Origin: Acidocella aquatica
GTDB taxonomy: Bacteria; Pseudomonadota; Alphaproteobacteria; Acetobacterales; Acetobacteraceae
Direction of reading: 5' to 3'
Assembly: GCF_030160635.1 (NCBI RefSeq)
Contig: NZ_BSOS01000065.1
Coordinates: 62,001-126,000 of the forward strand
Length of the DNA stretch: 64,000 nucleotides
Shown here: piece by piece, positions 36,943-45,613 of the stretch
How the letters are laid out: each line of letters starts with the position of its first letter
Numbering within the stretch: the stretch's first letter is position 1
Notes under the pieces: model-generated
Told to the model about the DNA's origin: nothing
Database searches by the model: none
The model's input: the letters and a program-made list of their open reading frames with translations, nothing else
Translations under genes and position numbers: made by a program

Positions 36943-37872
36943 TTACGCCAGTTTGCGCGGCGAGAGGTGAACACCCGCGATCATGCAGCGTACGGAGCCG
37001 CCCGCCAGCTCGATCGTTGGCACCTCCAGCGGCAGCACCGTGACCGCTTGTTCAAGTTCATGCCGCTGCGCCGGGGTTAAAGCCCGCAAGGCCCGTGCCG
37101 AGATGGCCAGGATTTTCCCCGCACTTCCCTCAAGTTCTATTGCATTCCCAGCAAATTCCGCGATTTGCGCATGGGTGAGATCAACAATGCGCCGCCCGCC
37201 CGCCGCCAGGCGTTCCACGATTTCCGCGCGCCGGGCTTCATCTTTTATGGTTTGCAGGCCGATGAGACAAATCTCGCTGCCGATGCCCATCAGCACATTG
37301 GTATGGTAGATGGGCTGGCCATCCGCATCGAAGGCGTCGAACACAATCGGCTCGAAATTGAAATGCGTGCAGAAGCGCTCCAGCGCCACGGGGTTGCAGC
37401 GGTTTGAGCGCGCGGCATAGGCGACGCGCTCCACATGGTCCAAAACCATCGCGCCTGTGCCTTCGAGAAACACATTGTCATATTCAAGGCCGGAGTAGTC
37501 GATGACATCCTGCACGCGGTAGCGCTGTTTCAACAGCTCGATCACATCGCCCCGGCGTTCCTTGCGGCGGCTCGGCGCGAACATCGGGTAGAGCGCGATG
37601 TGCCCGCCGGTATGGGTGGAGAACCAGTTGTTGGGAAACACCGAATCCGGTGAATCCCGTGTCTCATCCTCAAACAGATGCACCGTGACCCCCGCCGCCA
37701 CAAGCTGCGTGGCGGCGCGGGTCACCTCCGCATAGGCCGCCCGCGAAATTTCTTCCGCCGTGCGCGAGGCATCCTTTGCCTGAAAGCTATTGTCCTGTGC
37801 GGTGTCCGCATTGGGGGAGAAATGATGCGGGCGGATCATCACGACGCTGCGCGGGGATTGGATGGAGAGCAT
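36943..37872 (-). CDS. ctlX: Amidinotransferase-fold hydrolase, CtlX type (citrulline utilisation)
   Basis: A 309-residue guanidine-modifying-superfamily protein. Motifs include DSVFPNNWFSTH (~85), LEGTGAMVLDH (~137), DGQPIYHTNVLMGIG (~186) and a terminal GGSVRCMIAGVHL with the nucleophilic Cys (~299). The same fold serves arginine deiminase and dimethylarginine hydrolase; the CtlX group is associated with citrulline use. It lies 21 bases after putA in the same minus-strand unit, linking citrulline or arginine derivatives to the proline/glutamate route. Substrate is by family resemblance only. Confidence 0.8.
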   Translation of the reverse strand: MLSIQSPRSVVMIRPHHFSPNADTAQDNSFQAKDASRTAEEISRAAYAEVTRAATQLVAAGVTVHLFEDETRDSPDSVFPNNWFSTHTGGHIALYPMFAPSRRKERRGDVIELLKQRYRVQDVIDYSGLEYDNVFLEGTGAMVLDHVERVAYAARSNRCNPVALERFCTHFNFEPIVFDAFDADGQPIYHTNVLMGIGSEICLIGLQTIKDEARRAEIVERLAAGGRRIVDLTHAQIAEFAGNAIELEGSAGKILAISARALRALTPAQRHELEQAVTVLPLEVPTIELAGGSVRCMIAGVHLSPRKLA

Positions 37873-37893
37873 GGCTTCGTCCCTTTTATAAAA

Positions 37894-40800
37894 TCAACCG
37901 ATGGTCATCAGGCTGGCGTTGCCACCCGCGGCCGCTGTGTTGACACTGATGGACTGCTCAGCGAGCAGGAATTCCAGCGGATACTCTCCGGCGCGCGCGC
38001 CCTCGCGCGGCAGGCTGTAAACAGCAGCAACCGCATGGGTCTGCGTGGCCAGTTCCTCCATCAGCGCACACAGCGCGTTAGCGTCGCCATCAAACAGCGC
38101 GGCATCGGGCGCCTTGTCCGCAGGTACGATATAACTTGCCAAAGCTGCAGGCAGGTCATGTAACACCTGGTAATCACCCAGGTTTTTCACGAGCGCGATG
38201 TTGCCGGTGGCGAGGCATGCGGCAATCTGGCGCAGCAGGCCATCTTGCGTTGCGGCCCGGCAAAGCACCTTGCCGCGCGGCAACAGCCGATACTGGTTGG
38301 CTTCCCCCACAGGCCCGGCAAAAGTTATTTCCGCACGGCTTGGCGCCTGCGCGCTGTAGTGCGAGAATCCGGCAGTCCCGGCCTTGCGTTCCTGCAATGT
38401 GGCGATGAACAATTGCAACGCCTCGGGCGCCGCACCTATCGGCAGGCCGTGCATAACCGGGCGCTCGGCCAGCAGGCGGCGCAGGTAGAGCGGCCCGCCG
38501 GCCTTTGGCCCGGTGCCCGAGAGGCCATGCCCGCCAAACGGCTGCACACCCACAACCGCGCCGATGATGTTTCGATTCACATAGATATTTCCAGCATTAA
38601 TCCGGTTCGTAACCTGCGTGATGCTCTCCTCGATCCGGCTGTGGATGCCAAAGGTGAGGCCGTAGCCCAGCGCGTTCACGGCGTTGATGGCGTTGTTCAA
38701 CTCCGTGCGCTTGTAGCGCAGCACATGCAGCACGGGGCCAAAAACCTCGCGGCCCAGCACATCGATTGAGGGAATCTCAATGACCGTTGGCGCCATGAAC
38801 CAGCCTTGGGCACAGGCTTTGTCCAGCTCCGGGGCAAATACCGGGTAGCCCCGCGCACGCATGGTCTCGACATGTTTGGCGATCCCCTGGCGGGCCTCGG
38901 CGCTGATCACCGGGCCGATATCCGTGGCCAGATGGTCCGGCTTGCCGATGGAAAGTTCCGCCATTGCGCCTTGCAACATGGTGAGCAGGCGCGGCGCGAT
39001 GTCGTCCTGCACCAGCAAAATCCGCAGAGCCGAACAGCGCTGGCCGGCGGAGTCGAAGGCGGAGGCGATGATATCCGCCACCGCCTGCTCGGGCAGCGCG
39101 GAGGAATCGACCACCATGGCATTCTGCCCGCCGGTTTCAGCAATCAGCGGAATGGGCAGGCCGCGCGCGTCCAGCCGGTTGGCCAGTTGCGCCTGGATCA
39201 TGCGGGCAACCTCGGTGGAGCCGGTGAACAGCACGCCGCGCACCCTTGTATCGGCAATCAGCGCCGCGCCGATCCGCCCGTCACCCGGCAACATTTGCAG
39301 CGCGCCGGGGGGGACTCCCGCCTCCAGCAGCAGATGCACGGCGGCGGCGGCGATCAGCGGTGTTTCTTCGGCCGGTTTGGCCAAAACGACATTTCCCGCC
39401 GCCAGGGCTGCGGCAATCTGCCCGGTGAAAATCGCCAGCGGAAAATTCCACGGGCTGATCGCCACAACCGGCCCCAGCGGGCGGTGTGTATCGTTGTCAA
39501 AACCATGGGTGATCTGGTGGGCATAATAGCGCAGAAAATCGACCGCTTCGCGGACTTCGCCGATGGCGGCGGGAATGGTTTTTCCGGCCTCACGCACAAT
39601 CAGCCCGACAAGCGTGGGCAGGCGCGCTTCCAGCAAATCCGCCGCGCGTTGCAGCGTGGCGGCGCGGTCCTGCGGCGGGGTGGATTGCCAGATGGGGGCG
39701 GCCTCCTGCGCCAAGGTGAAGGCCGTGCCTACGATTTCCGGCGTCGCCTCGCTCACCTGGCCAACCTTGTCGCGCGTATCAGCCGGGTTGAGCACCGCCC
39801 GCGCCTCGCCGGAAACGTCGCCGGTGGCGAGGATCGGCCCCGCCTGCCACTGCACCGCCAGCCCGGCCAATACGGCGGACGCGAGCGAGCCGAGGCGCTG
39901 CTCGTTGGAGAGATCCAGCCCGGCGGAGTTGGCGCGCTGCTCGCCAAATATCGCGCGCGGCAGGGCAATTTTCTCATGCGCCGCGCCCAGGGGCACAATC
40001 TTGCGCGCTTCGCCCACCGGGTCGGCGGTCAGTTCGTCAACGCTCACCTTGGCATCGGCGATTTTGTTGACAAATGAGGTGTTGGCGCCGTTTTCCAGCA
40101 GGCGGCGCACCAAATAAGCGAGCAGTGTCTCATGCGTGCCGACGGGTGCGTAAATCCGGCAGGGGCGGTTGAGATATTGCGGGCCGACGACATCCTCATA
40201 CAGCGGCTCGCCCATGCCGTGCAGGCACTGGAATTCATATTGCCCGCGGTAAAAATTCTCCCCCGCCATGGTGTGGATGCTCGCCACCGTATGCGCATTA
40301 TGCGTGGCGAATTGCGGGAAGATGGCATCTGGTGCGGCCAGCAGCTTCTTCGCGCAGGCGAGATAGGAGACATCAGTATGCACCTTGCGGGTGAACACCG
40401 GAAAACCTTCCAGCCCATCAAGCTGCGCGCGTTTGATCTCTGAGTCCCAGTATGCGCCCTTCACCAGCCGCACCATCAGGCGGTGCTTGCTGCGGTGGGC
40501 GAGGTCTATGAGATAATCCAGCACGAAGGGCGCGCGCTTCTGATACGCCTGCACCACGAAGCCGATGCCGTTCCAGCCTTCCAGCGCGGGGTCGAAGCAG
40601 AGGCTCTCCAGCAGGTCCAATGAGAGTTCCAGCCGGTCGGCTTCCTCGGCGTCGATGTTCAGCCCGATGTCATAAGAGCGGGCGAGCTTGGCCAGATCGG
40701 TGAGGCACGGCAGCAGTTCGCTCATCACCCGTTCGCGCTGGCCCCGCGCATAGCGCGGGTGCAAGGCGGAAAGCTTGATGGAAATACCAGGACCTTCATA

Positions 40801-41736
40801 AATCCCCTGGCGCCGCGCGGCCTTGCCGATGGCGTGGATCGCCTGCTCGTAATCGCGCAGATAGCGCGCGGCATCCTCGGCGGTCAGCGCCGCTTCGCCC
40901 AGCATATCGTAGGAATAACGGAAGCCCTTGGCCTCCCATTTGCGGCTGTTGGCGAGCGCCTCCGCAATGCTCTGCCCGACGACGAATTGTTCGCCCATGA
41001 GGCGCATTGCGATATGCACACCCCCGCGCACCACAGGCTCCCCGCTGCGCGCGACCAGCTTGGTGAGGGCGGAGGAGAGGCTGGCCTCACTGTTGGTGGC
41101 GGCGAGTTTTCCGGTGAGCAGCAACCCCCATGTGGCGGCGTTCACGAATAATGACTGGCTGCCACCCAAATGGCTCTGCCAGTTTCCGGCGCCGATCTTA
41201 TCGCGGATCAGCGCATCGCGGGTGGCGCTGTCAGGTATGCGCAGCAGCGCCTCGGCCAGGCACATCAGGGCCACGCCCTCCTGGCTTGAGAGCGCGTATT
41301 CCTGCAACAACGTCTCCACAATGCCGCGCGTGCGCTTGGCGCGCAATTTCACCACCAGGTTTTTCGCCGTCTCGCGCGCCGCCGCCGCCTGTTTTTCGGG
41401 CAGCGTGGCATGGGCGATGAGGGCAGGCACGCAATCCTCCTCCGGCCGGCGATAGGCGGCGGTGATCGCGGCGCGCAACACGGTCTGCGGTTGCACATCC
41501 TGCGCGAAATCCAGAAACGGCATGAACGTGGCGGCCTCTTCCTCCGGCGGCGCTCCCTCGGTGTCTGCGTCATCGGCGCCGCCATGCAGGCTCTCGCCAC
41601 GCTCCAGCCGCTCCAACCCGGCCAGGATCATCTGCTTGACCACCCAATGCGCGGTTCGCGCCTGCGCCTCCGCCGCGGCCTTCAGCCGCAGGCGAATATG
41701 CTCGTCCAGTTTTACGCCGATCGTGGTGGTTGCCAT
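37894..41736 (-). CDS. putA: PutA: proline dehydrogenase / glutamate-semialdehyde dehydrogenase / autorepressor
   Basis: A 1280-residue trifunctional PutA. The N-terminal ribbon-helix-helix (TTTIGVKLDEHIRLRLKAAAEAQ, ~3-25) binds DNA. The FAD proline dehydrogenase barrel (~200-510) includes VRLVKGAYWDSEIK and the RFATHNAH-type region. The aldehyde dehydrogenase (~590-1050) has the Glu in LIAETGGQNAMVVD and the Cys in AGQRCSALRIL, and a C-terminal domain follows. It converts proline to glutamate, shuttling between membrane and DNA with flavin redox state. GGAGG fits ATG 41736. Three PutA-like operators lie 58-102 bases upstream of the start, supporting autoregulation. Confidence 0.96.
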   Translation of the reverse strand: MATTTIGVKLDEHIRLRLKAAAEAQARTAHWVVKQMILAGLERLERGESLHGGADDADTEGAPPEEEAATFMPFLDFAQDVQPQTVLRAAITAAYRRPEEDCVPALIAHATLPEKQAAAARETAKNLVVKLRAKRTRGIVETLLQEYALSSQEGVALMCLAEALLRIPDSATRDALIRDKIGAGNWQSHLGGSQSLFVNAATWGLLLTGKLAATNSEASLSSALTKLVARSGEPVVRGGVHIAMRLMGEQFVVGQSIAEALANSRKWEAKGFRYSYDMLGEAALTAEDAARYLRDYEQAIHAIGKAARRQGIYEGPGISIKLSALHPRYARGQRERVMSELLPCLTDLAKLARSYDIGLNIDAEEADRLELSLDLLESLCFDPALEGWNGIGFVVQAYQKRAPFVLDYLIDLAHRSKHRLMVRLVKGAYWDSEIKRAQLDGLEGFPVFTRKVHTDVSYLACAKKLLAAPDAIFPQFATHNAHTVASIHTMAGENFYRGQYEFQCLHGMGEPLYEDVVGPQYLNRPCRIYAPVGTHETLLAYLVRRLLENGANTSFVNKIADAKVSVDELTADPVGEARKIVPLGAAHEKIALPRAIFGEQRANSAGLDLSNEQRLGSLASAVLAGLAVQWQAGPILATGDVSGEARAVLNPADTRDKVGQVSEATPEIVGTAFTLAQEAAPIWQSTPPQDRAATLQRAADLLEARLPTLVGLIVREAGKTIPAAIGEVREAVDFLRYYAHQITHGFDNDTHRPLGPVVAISPWNFPLAIFTGQIAAALAAGNVVLAKPAEETPLIAAAAVHLLLEAGVPPGALQMLPGDGRIGAALIADTRVRGVLFTGSTEVARMIQAQLANRLDARGLPIPLIAETGGQNAMVVDSSALPEQAVADIIASAFDSAGQRCSALRILLVQDDIAPRLLTMLQGAMAELSIGKPDHLATDIGPVISAEARQGIAKHVETMRARGYPVFAPELDKACAQGWFMAPTVIEIPSIDVLGREVFGPVLHVLRYKRTELNNAINAVNALGYGLTFGIHSRIEESITQVTNRINAGNIYVNRNIIGAVVGVQPFGGHGLSGTGPKAGGPLYLRRLLAERPVMHGLPIGAAPEALQLFIATLQERKAGTAGFSHYSAQAPSRAEITFAGPVGEANQYRLLPRGKVLCRAATQDGLLRQIAACLATGNIALVKNLGDYQVLHDLPAALASYIVPADKAPDAALFDGDANALCALMEELATQTHAVAAVYSLPREGARAGEYPLEFLLAEQSISVNTAAAGGNASLMTIG

Positions 41737-41793
41737 AACGCCCTCCAAAAGGTTTTTGCGAATTTTGGCGAGAGTTATACAAAACCGAAAAAA

Positions 41794-41838
41794 GGTGCAA
41801 CCTTTATTTTAGATAGGTTGCACCTTTTTGGTGCAACC
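41794..41838. promoter_or_regulatory. Three PutA-type operator sites upstream of putA
   Basis: The nonamer GGTTGCACC or its reverse complement GGTGCAACC occurs three times within 45 bases (about 41794-41802, 41816-41824, 41830-41838), with the first two forming a long inverted repeat. All contain the GTTGCA core known as the operator recognised by the ribbon-helix-helix domain of enterobacterial PutA. They lie in the gap between the lrp-type gene and putA. Confidence 0.85.
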
Positions 41839-41842
41839 AGCG

Positions 41843-42280
41843 CTACAGCCGCGCCTTGGTGGAACGCGGGGTCGCCAGCAGCAGGTTGGTCTCGCTGTTG
41901 ATGACCCCCTGGATAAGCCGGATGCGGCGTAATACCGCATCAAAGTCGGAGAGCGTTCCGGTGCCGAGCTCCACCACCAGGTCCCACCGGCCGTTGGTGG
42001 TGTGGATGGCTGAAATCTCCGGAAACCCAGAAAGACTACGGACCACGCGGTCAGTCGAATAACCCTCGATTTCGATCATCATGATCCCCCGGACCGGCAG
42101 CTCGGTCGCGTCGGATTTCAGGATGACGGTATAACCCAGAATCACCCCCGAGTTCTCCAAACGCTCCATCCGGGCGCGAACGGTTGCGCGTGATACCCCA
42201 AGCTGGGTTGCAAGGTCGGAAATGCTTTGCCGCCCGTTGTGGCGTAGCTGGGTTGTGAGTTTTGTGTCGAGTGCGTCCAT
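41843..42280 (-). CDS. Lrp/AsnC-family transcriptional regulator
   Basis: A 145-residue regulator with an N-terminal helix-turn-helix (LTTQLRHNGRQSISDLATQLGVSRATVRARMERLENSGVI split over ~7-47) and a RAM/AsnC effector domain (~60-140). ATG 42280 (MDALDTKL) is the usual family start; the longer frame to 42355 adds residues unlike the family. It is divergent from arginase-ornithine cyclodeaminase and upstream of putA on the same strand, so it probably controls arginine/ornithine catabolism in response to an amino acid. The effector is not known. Confidence 0.9.
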   Translation of the reverse strand: MDALDTKLTTQLRHNGRQSISDLATQLGVSRATVRARMERLENSGVILGYTVILKSDATELPVRGIMMIEIEGYSTDRVVRSLSGFPEISAIHTTNGRWDLVVELGTGTLSDFDAVLRRIRLIQGVINSETNLLLATPRSTKARL

Positions 42281-42418
42281 GATTAACCATTTTGAATAAA
42301 GTTTGTGCCAATTTGATAAATGAAAACGAGAAATATGCCAATTATGTTTGTTCACTTTGCCGGTAAAACCCGATTATTCTGGGAAATCGGGCGGCAATAA
42401 GCCCAAACTGGAGACGGT
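42281..42418. promoter_or_regulatory. Divergent AT-rich promoter region between lrp-type gene and arginase
   Basis: This 138-base gap is clearly more AT-rich than its surroundings near the regulator start, as is usual for Lrp-family binding regions. It also holds the inverted repeat CCCGATT / AATCGGG at about 42369-42391, about 30 bases before the arginase start. It is a likely site for autoregulation and arginase control; no exact operator consensus can be named. Confidence 0.5.
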
Positions 42419-43348
42419 ATGACTGTTAAACATTGCAAATTGATCGGGGTGCCCGTTCAGGAAGGCGCCGGGCGGCTGGGTTGCGAAATGGGCCCCAGCT
42501 CGCTGCGGACCGCCGGGTTGGCGGCAGCCATCACCGGGCTTGGGCACCGGTTGTCCGACCTGGGCAACCTGAGCGCGCCGCCTGCCAGTCAGGTGCATCA
42601 CCCCAATCCGGCGCTAAAAAACCTGCCGGAAATCTCCGCCTGGGTCGAGCTTTTAAGCCAGGCTGCCTATGATGCCAGCGCCGAGGGCATGCCGATTTTC
42701 ATGGGCGGGGACCACAGCATCGCCGCCGGCACGGTGGCCGGCATCGCCCGGCGGGCAGCGGAGACAGGCCGGCCCTTGTTCATGCTCTGGCTTGATGCGC
42801 ATCCTGATTTTCACAGTCTCGAATCGACCGTCAGCGGCAATATTCACGGCACCCCGGTGGCGTATCTCACCGGGCAGGCCGGCTTTGGCGGCGGTTTGCC
42901 GCCGTTGCGGGCCACGCTAGACCCTAAGCGGGTCGCCATGCTCGGCATCCGCAGTGTTGACCCCGCTGAGCGCCGGGCTCTGGGGCATTGCGGAGTCTCG
43001 GTGTTCGACATGCGCGCGATCGACGAGCATGGCATCGCCCCATTGCTTTCGCGGTTTCTGGACCGTGTGACAGCTGAAAACGGCCTGCTGCACGTCAGCT
43101 TCGATGTTGATTTCCTCGATCCCAGCATCGCCCCCGCCGTCGGCACCACCGTCCCCGGCGGCGCCACCTTCCGCGAGGCGCATCTGGTGATGGAAATGCT
43201 GCACGACAGCGGTTTGGTTTCCAGTCTCGATCTTGTTGAACTCAACCCTTTTCTTGACGAACGCGGACGCACCGCAACCCTTCTGGTCGATCTTGTGGCA
43301 AGCCTCCTGGGCCGCCGCGTGATGGACCGCCCAACCTGGAGCTTCTGA
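42419..43348 (+). CDS. rocF: Arginase
   Basis: A 309-residue ureohydrolase splitting arginine into ornithine and urea. The binuclear manganese motifs are present: GGDHSIAAGT (~96), DAHPDFH (~125) and SFDVDFLDPSIAPAVGTTVPGG (~226-247). Length and the TTV-PGG segment favour arginase over agmatinase, and the following ornithine cyclodeaminase supports this. GGAG precedes ATG 42419. The end overlaps the next start (TGATG). Confidence 0.93.
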   Translation: MTVKHCKLIGVPVQEGAGRLGCEMGPSSLRTAGLAAAITGLGHRLSDLGNLSAPPASQVHHPNPALKNLPEISAWVELLSQAAYDASAEGMPIFMGGDHSIAAGTVAGIARRAAETGRPLFMLWLDAHPDFHSLESTVSGNIHGTPVAYLTGQAGFGGGLPPLRATLDPKRVAMLGIRSVDPAERRALGHCGVSVFDMRAIDEHGIAPLLSRFLDRVTAENGLLHVSFDVDFLDPSIAPAVGTTVPGGATFREAHLVMEMLHDSGLVSSLDLVELNPFLDERGRTATLLVDLVASLLGRRVMDRPTWSF

Positions 43349-44391
43349 TGACGCCTATTCCCAATTTGAACATTGTGCCCTTCGTCAGTGTCGACAACAT
43401 GATGAAGCTGATCCTGAAAATCGGGATCGAGAAGTTCCTGACCGACCTTGCCGCTTATGTCGAGGATGATTTTCTGCGTTGGGAGAGCTTCGATAAAACC
43501 GCGCGGGTCGCGGCGCACTCGATCGACGGCGTGATCGAGCTGATGCCGGCGAGCGATCATTCGCTTTATGCCTTTAAATATGTCAACGGCCATCCAAAGA
43601 ACACGCGCGAGGGCCGCCAAACCGTCACCGCCTTCGGCCTGCTGGCCGATGTCAGCAACGGCTACCCGACGCTGCTGTCTGAGATGACCATCCTGACCGC
43701 CTTGCGTACCGCCGCAACCTCGGCCGTCGCCGCCAAATATCTGGCGCCGAAAAATGCTCACACCATGGCCATCATCGGCAACGGCGCGCAGTCGGAATTT
43801 CAGGCCATGGCCTTCAAGGCGATGCTGGGAATTAAAAACCTCCGGTTGTATGACGTCGACCCCGCCGCAACGAAAAAATGCACAGCCAACCTAAAGAAAT
43901 TTGGCTTCGACATCACACCTTGCGGCTCGGTCGAAGAAGCGATGCACGGTGTGCAGATTGTCACCACCGCCACGGCGGACAAGCAATGCGCCACCATTCT
44001 CAGCGATAATCTCGTGGGTGCCGGGCTGCACATCAACGCCATCGGCGGGGACTGCCCCGGAAAGACCGAACTGCACCGCGATATTCTGCTGCGCTCGGAT
44101 ATATTCGTTGAGTATCCACCGCAAACCAGAATTGAGGGCGAAATTCAGCAATTGCCCGAGGACCATCCGGTTCAGGAGTTGTGGCAGGTGATCGCCGGGC
44201 AGGCCCAGGGGCGCAAATCCGCCGGGCAGATTACCTTGTTCGATTCCGTCGGCTTCGCGATTGAGGATTTCTCGGCCCTTCGTTATGTGCGTGACCAGGT
44301 ACGCCAAACGCCGTTTTTCGAGGAGCTGGATATGCTGGCCGATCCTGATGACCCGCGTGACCTGTTCGGCATGATTTTGCGCGCTGCCTGA
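43348..44391 (+). CDS. ocd: Ornithine cyclodeaminase
   Basis: A 347-residue NAD-dependent enzyme of the ornithine cyclodeaminase/mu-crystallin family, converting ornithine directly to proline and ammonia. The substrate region is at ~48-80. The Rossmann turn AIIGNGAQSEFQAMAFKAM (~135-153) is characteristic, as is INAIGGDCPGKTELH (~229). With arginase upstream and PutA nearby it gives arginine to ornithine to proline to glutamate without ornithine aminotransferase. It is coupled to arginase by a one-base overlap. Confidence 0.93.
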   Translation: MTPIPNLNIVPFVSVDNMMKLILKIGIEKFLTDLAAYVEDDFLRWESFDKTARVAAHSIDGVIELMPASDHSLYAFKYVNGHPKNTREGRQTVTAFGLLADVSNGYPTLLSEMTILTALRTAATSAVAAKYLAPKNAHTMAIIGNGAQSEFQAMAFKAMLGIKNLRLYDVDPAATKKCTANLKKFGFDITPCGSVEEAMHGVQIVTTATADKQCATILSDNLVGAGLHINAIGGDCPGKTELHRDILLRSDIFVEYPPQTRIEGEIQQLPEDHPVQELWQVIAGQAQGRKSAGQITLFDSVGFAIEDFSALRYVRDQVRQTPFFEELDMLADPDDPRDLFGMILRAA

Positions 44392-44405
44392 GATCATCCT
44401 CAATG

Positions 44406-44441
44406 TCCGCAACGCCCGGTGGTTTCGCCAGGCGTTGCGGA
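44406..44441 (+). terminator. Hairpin after the arginase-ocd operon
   Basis: TCCGCAACGCC and GGCGTTGCGGA form a perfect 11-bp stem around a loop that can itself pair (GGTG/CGCC). It begins 15 bases after the ocd stop. No T-run follows, so it could be a Rho-assisted terminator or a transcript-end stabiliser. Confidence 0.6.
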
Positions 44442-44535
44442 ATCAAATCCCGGATATTCAAAAACTGACACTTCAGGCAGGCCGATCTGCCGGAAAAGCG
44501 AATTTCCCTCTATACAAGCCTTTTCTTTGCCGCTA

Positions 44536-44547
44536 TTGTATATACAA
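44536..44547. promoter_or_regulatory. Candidate HutC operator upstream of the amino-acid ABC transporter operon
   Basis: TTGTATATACAA, identical to the palindrome in the hutI-hutF gap, lies about 226 bases upstream of the ABC ATPase start. A 12-bp exact match at two functionally related promoters supports shared HutC control of uptake and histidine breakdown. Confidence 0.75.
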
Positions 44548-44773
44548 CTAATATAGCCGTTCAAGGGTTGTTTAATGTGCGCAGATCGTGTTGGTCACAA
44601 CATCCGCCTAAAGACTCCGGCGCCTGACCTTTCAGGTCAGATGGGGGTGGTGTCAGTAAGGTTTGCCTTGCGCCGCCGGGCGGATCGCGGAGGCGAATGT
44701 GTCTCCGCTTTATGTTACGCGCGCCGCTTACGGCCATAATAAAAAAAGCCCGGTGTCTTAAAGGAAACGACGT
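44548..44773 (+). other. Non-coding leader of the transporter/gdh operon with several hairpins
   Basis: Between the HutC-type palindrome and the ATPase start are about 225 bases without a credible gene. They can form CTGACCT/AGGTCAG (about 44624-44640), a short GCC-rich hairpin near 44671-44683 and GCGGAG/CTCCGC followed by TTTA (about 44687-44711). If transcription starts near the operator, this is a long structured 5' leader. No known riboswitch class is recognised. AAGGA lies just before the ATG at 44774. Confidence 0.4.
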
Positions 44774-45562
44774 ATGTTATTAGATCAGCAACCCACTTCC
44801 TCAGCGTTGGTCGTTGAGGATATTCATAAAAGCTTTGGCCCGGTCGAGGTGTTGAAAGGCGTCTCCGTCACCGCGCATAATGAAGATGTGATTGCGATTC
44901 TTGGCGCGTCAGGCTCGGGAAAAAGCACTTTTTTGCGCTGCATTAACCTGTTGGAAATGCCTGACAAAGGCCGTGTACGGATAAAAGGCGAGCTTATTGA
45001 AATGAAAGAGGGGCGGCGCTCGCGTGATGCGGCGAACCCCAAGCAGGTTGAGCGCCTGCGTTCGCGCCTGGCGATGGTATTCCAGCAGTTTAATCTCTGG
45101 GGTCACATGACCGTGCTGCAAAATGTTACCGAGGCGCCGATCCATGTGCTGGGTCTGGATAAAAAAACCGCGATGCTGCGCGCGGAGGCGATGCTGGAGA
45201 AGGTCGGCCTGTCCGCCAAGTTGCAAGCCTACCCCGCGCAACTCTCGGGCGGGCAGCAGCAGCGGGTTGCGATTGCCCGGGCTTTGGCAATGGAGCCCGA
45301 TGTGCTATTGTTCGACGAACCAACCTCGGCGCTGGACCCTGAAATGGTCGGTGAAGTGTTGAAGGTGATGCGCGACCTGGCGAAGGAAGGGCGGACGATG
45401 CTTGTTGTGACGCACGAGATGGGTTTTGCCCGTGAAGTGGCAAGCCGGGTGATGTTTCTGCACAAGGGACTCACCGAGGAAGAGGGCAAGCCGGAAGAGA
45501 TGTTTGCCAATCCGAATTCAGAACGGTTTAGGCAGTTTTTGTCGAGTACGCTGAAGCATTAG
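44774..45562 (+). CDS. Amino-acid ABC transporter ATP-binding protein (HisP/GlnQ type)
   Basis: A 262-residue ABC ATPase of the polar amino-acid importers. Walker A is GASGSGKST (~45), the Q-loop is in [12 protein letters not shown] (~100), the signature is LSGGQQQR (~158), Walker B is [12 protein letters not shown] (~178) and the switch His is in VVTHEMGF (~215). The 18-residue insert after Walker A ([18 protein letters not shown]) is as in HisP. It powers the permeases encoded at 51274-52685, although gdh and the binding-protein gene lie between. The HutC-type operator upstream suggests histidine among its substrates. Confidence 0.92.
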   Translation: MLLDQQPTSSALVVEDIHKSFGPVEVLKGVSVTAHNEDVIAILGASGSGKSTFLRCINLLEMPDKGRVRIKGELIEMKEGRRSRDAANPKQVERLRSRLAMVFQQFNLWGHMTVLQNVTEAPIHVLGLDKKTAMLRAEAMLEKVGLSAKLQAYPAQLSGGQQQRVAIARALAMEPDVLLFDEPTSALDPEMVGEVLKVMRDLAKEGRTMLVVTHEMGFAREVASRVMFLHKGLTEEEGKPEEMFANPNSERFRQFLSSTLKH

Positions 45563-45613
45563 TGGTTTGGCTCATTTGAACGAATATTAAAAATAAGATC
45601 AGGTACAGGTGGA

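Noticed and set aside
38806-40077. 423-residue open frame on plus, opposite putA
   Set aside because: Gly/Arg/Gln-rich shadow of the aldehyde dehydrogenase domain; no motif or RBS.
41737-41748. TTG 41748 as putA start
   Set aside because: It lies within the GGAGG ribosome binding site of the ATG at 41736, which starts the RHH domain normally.
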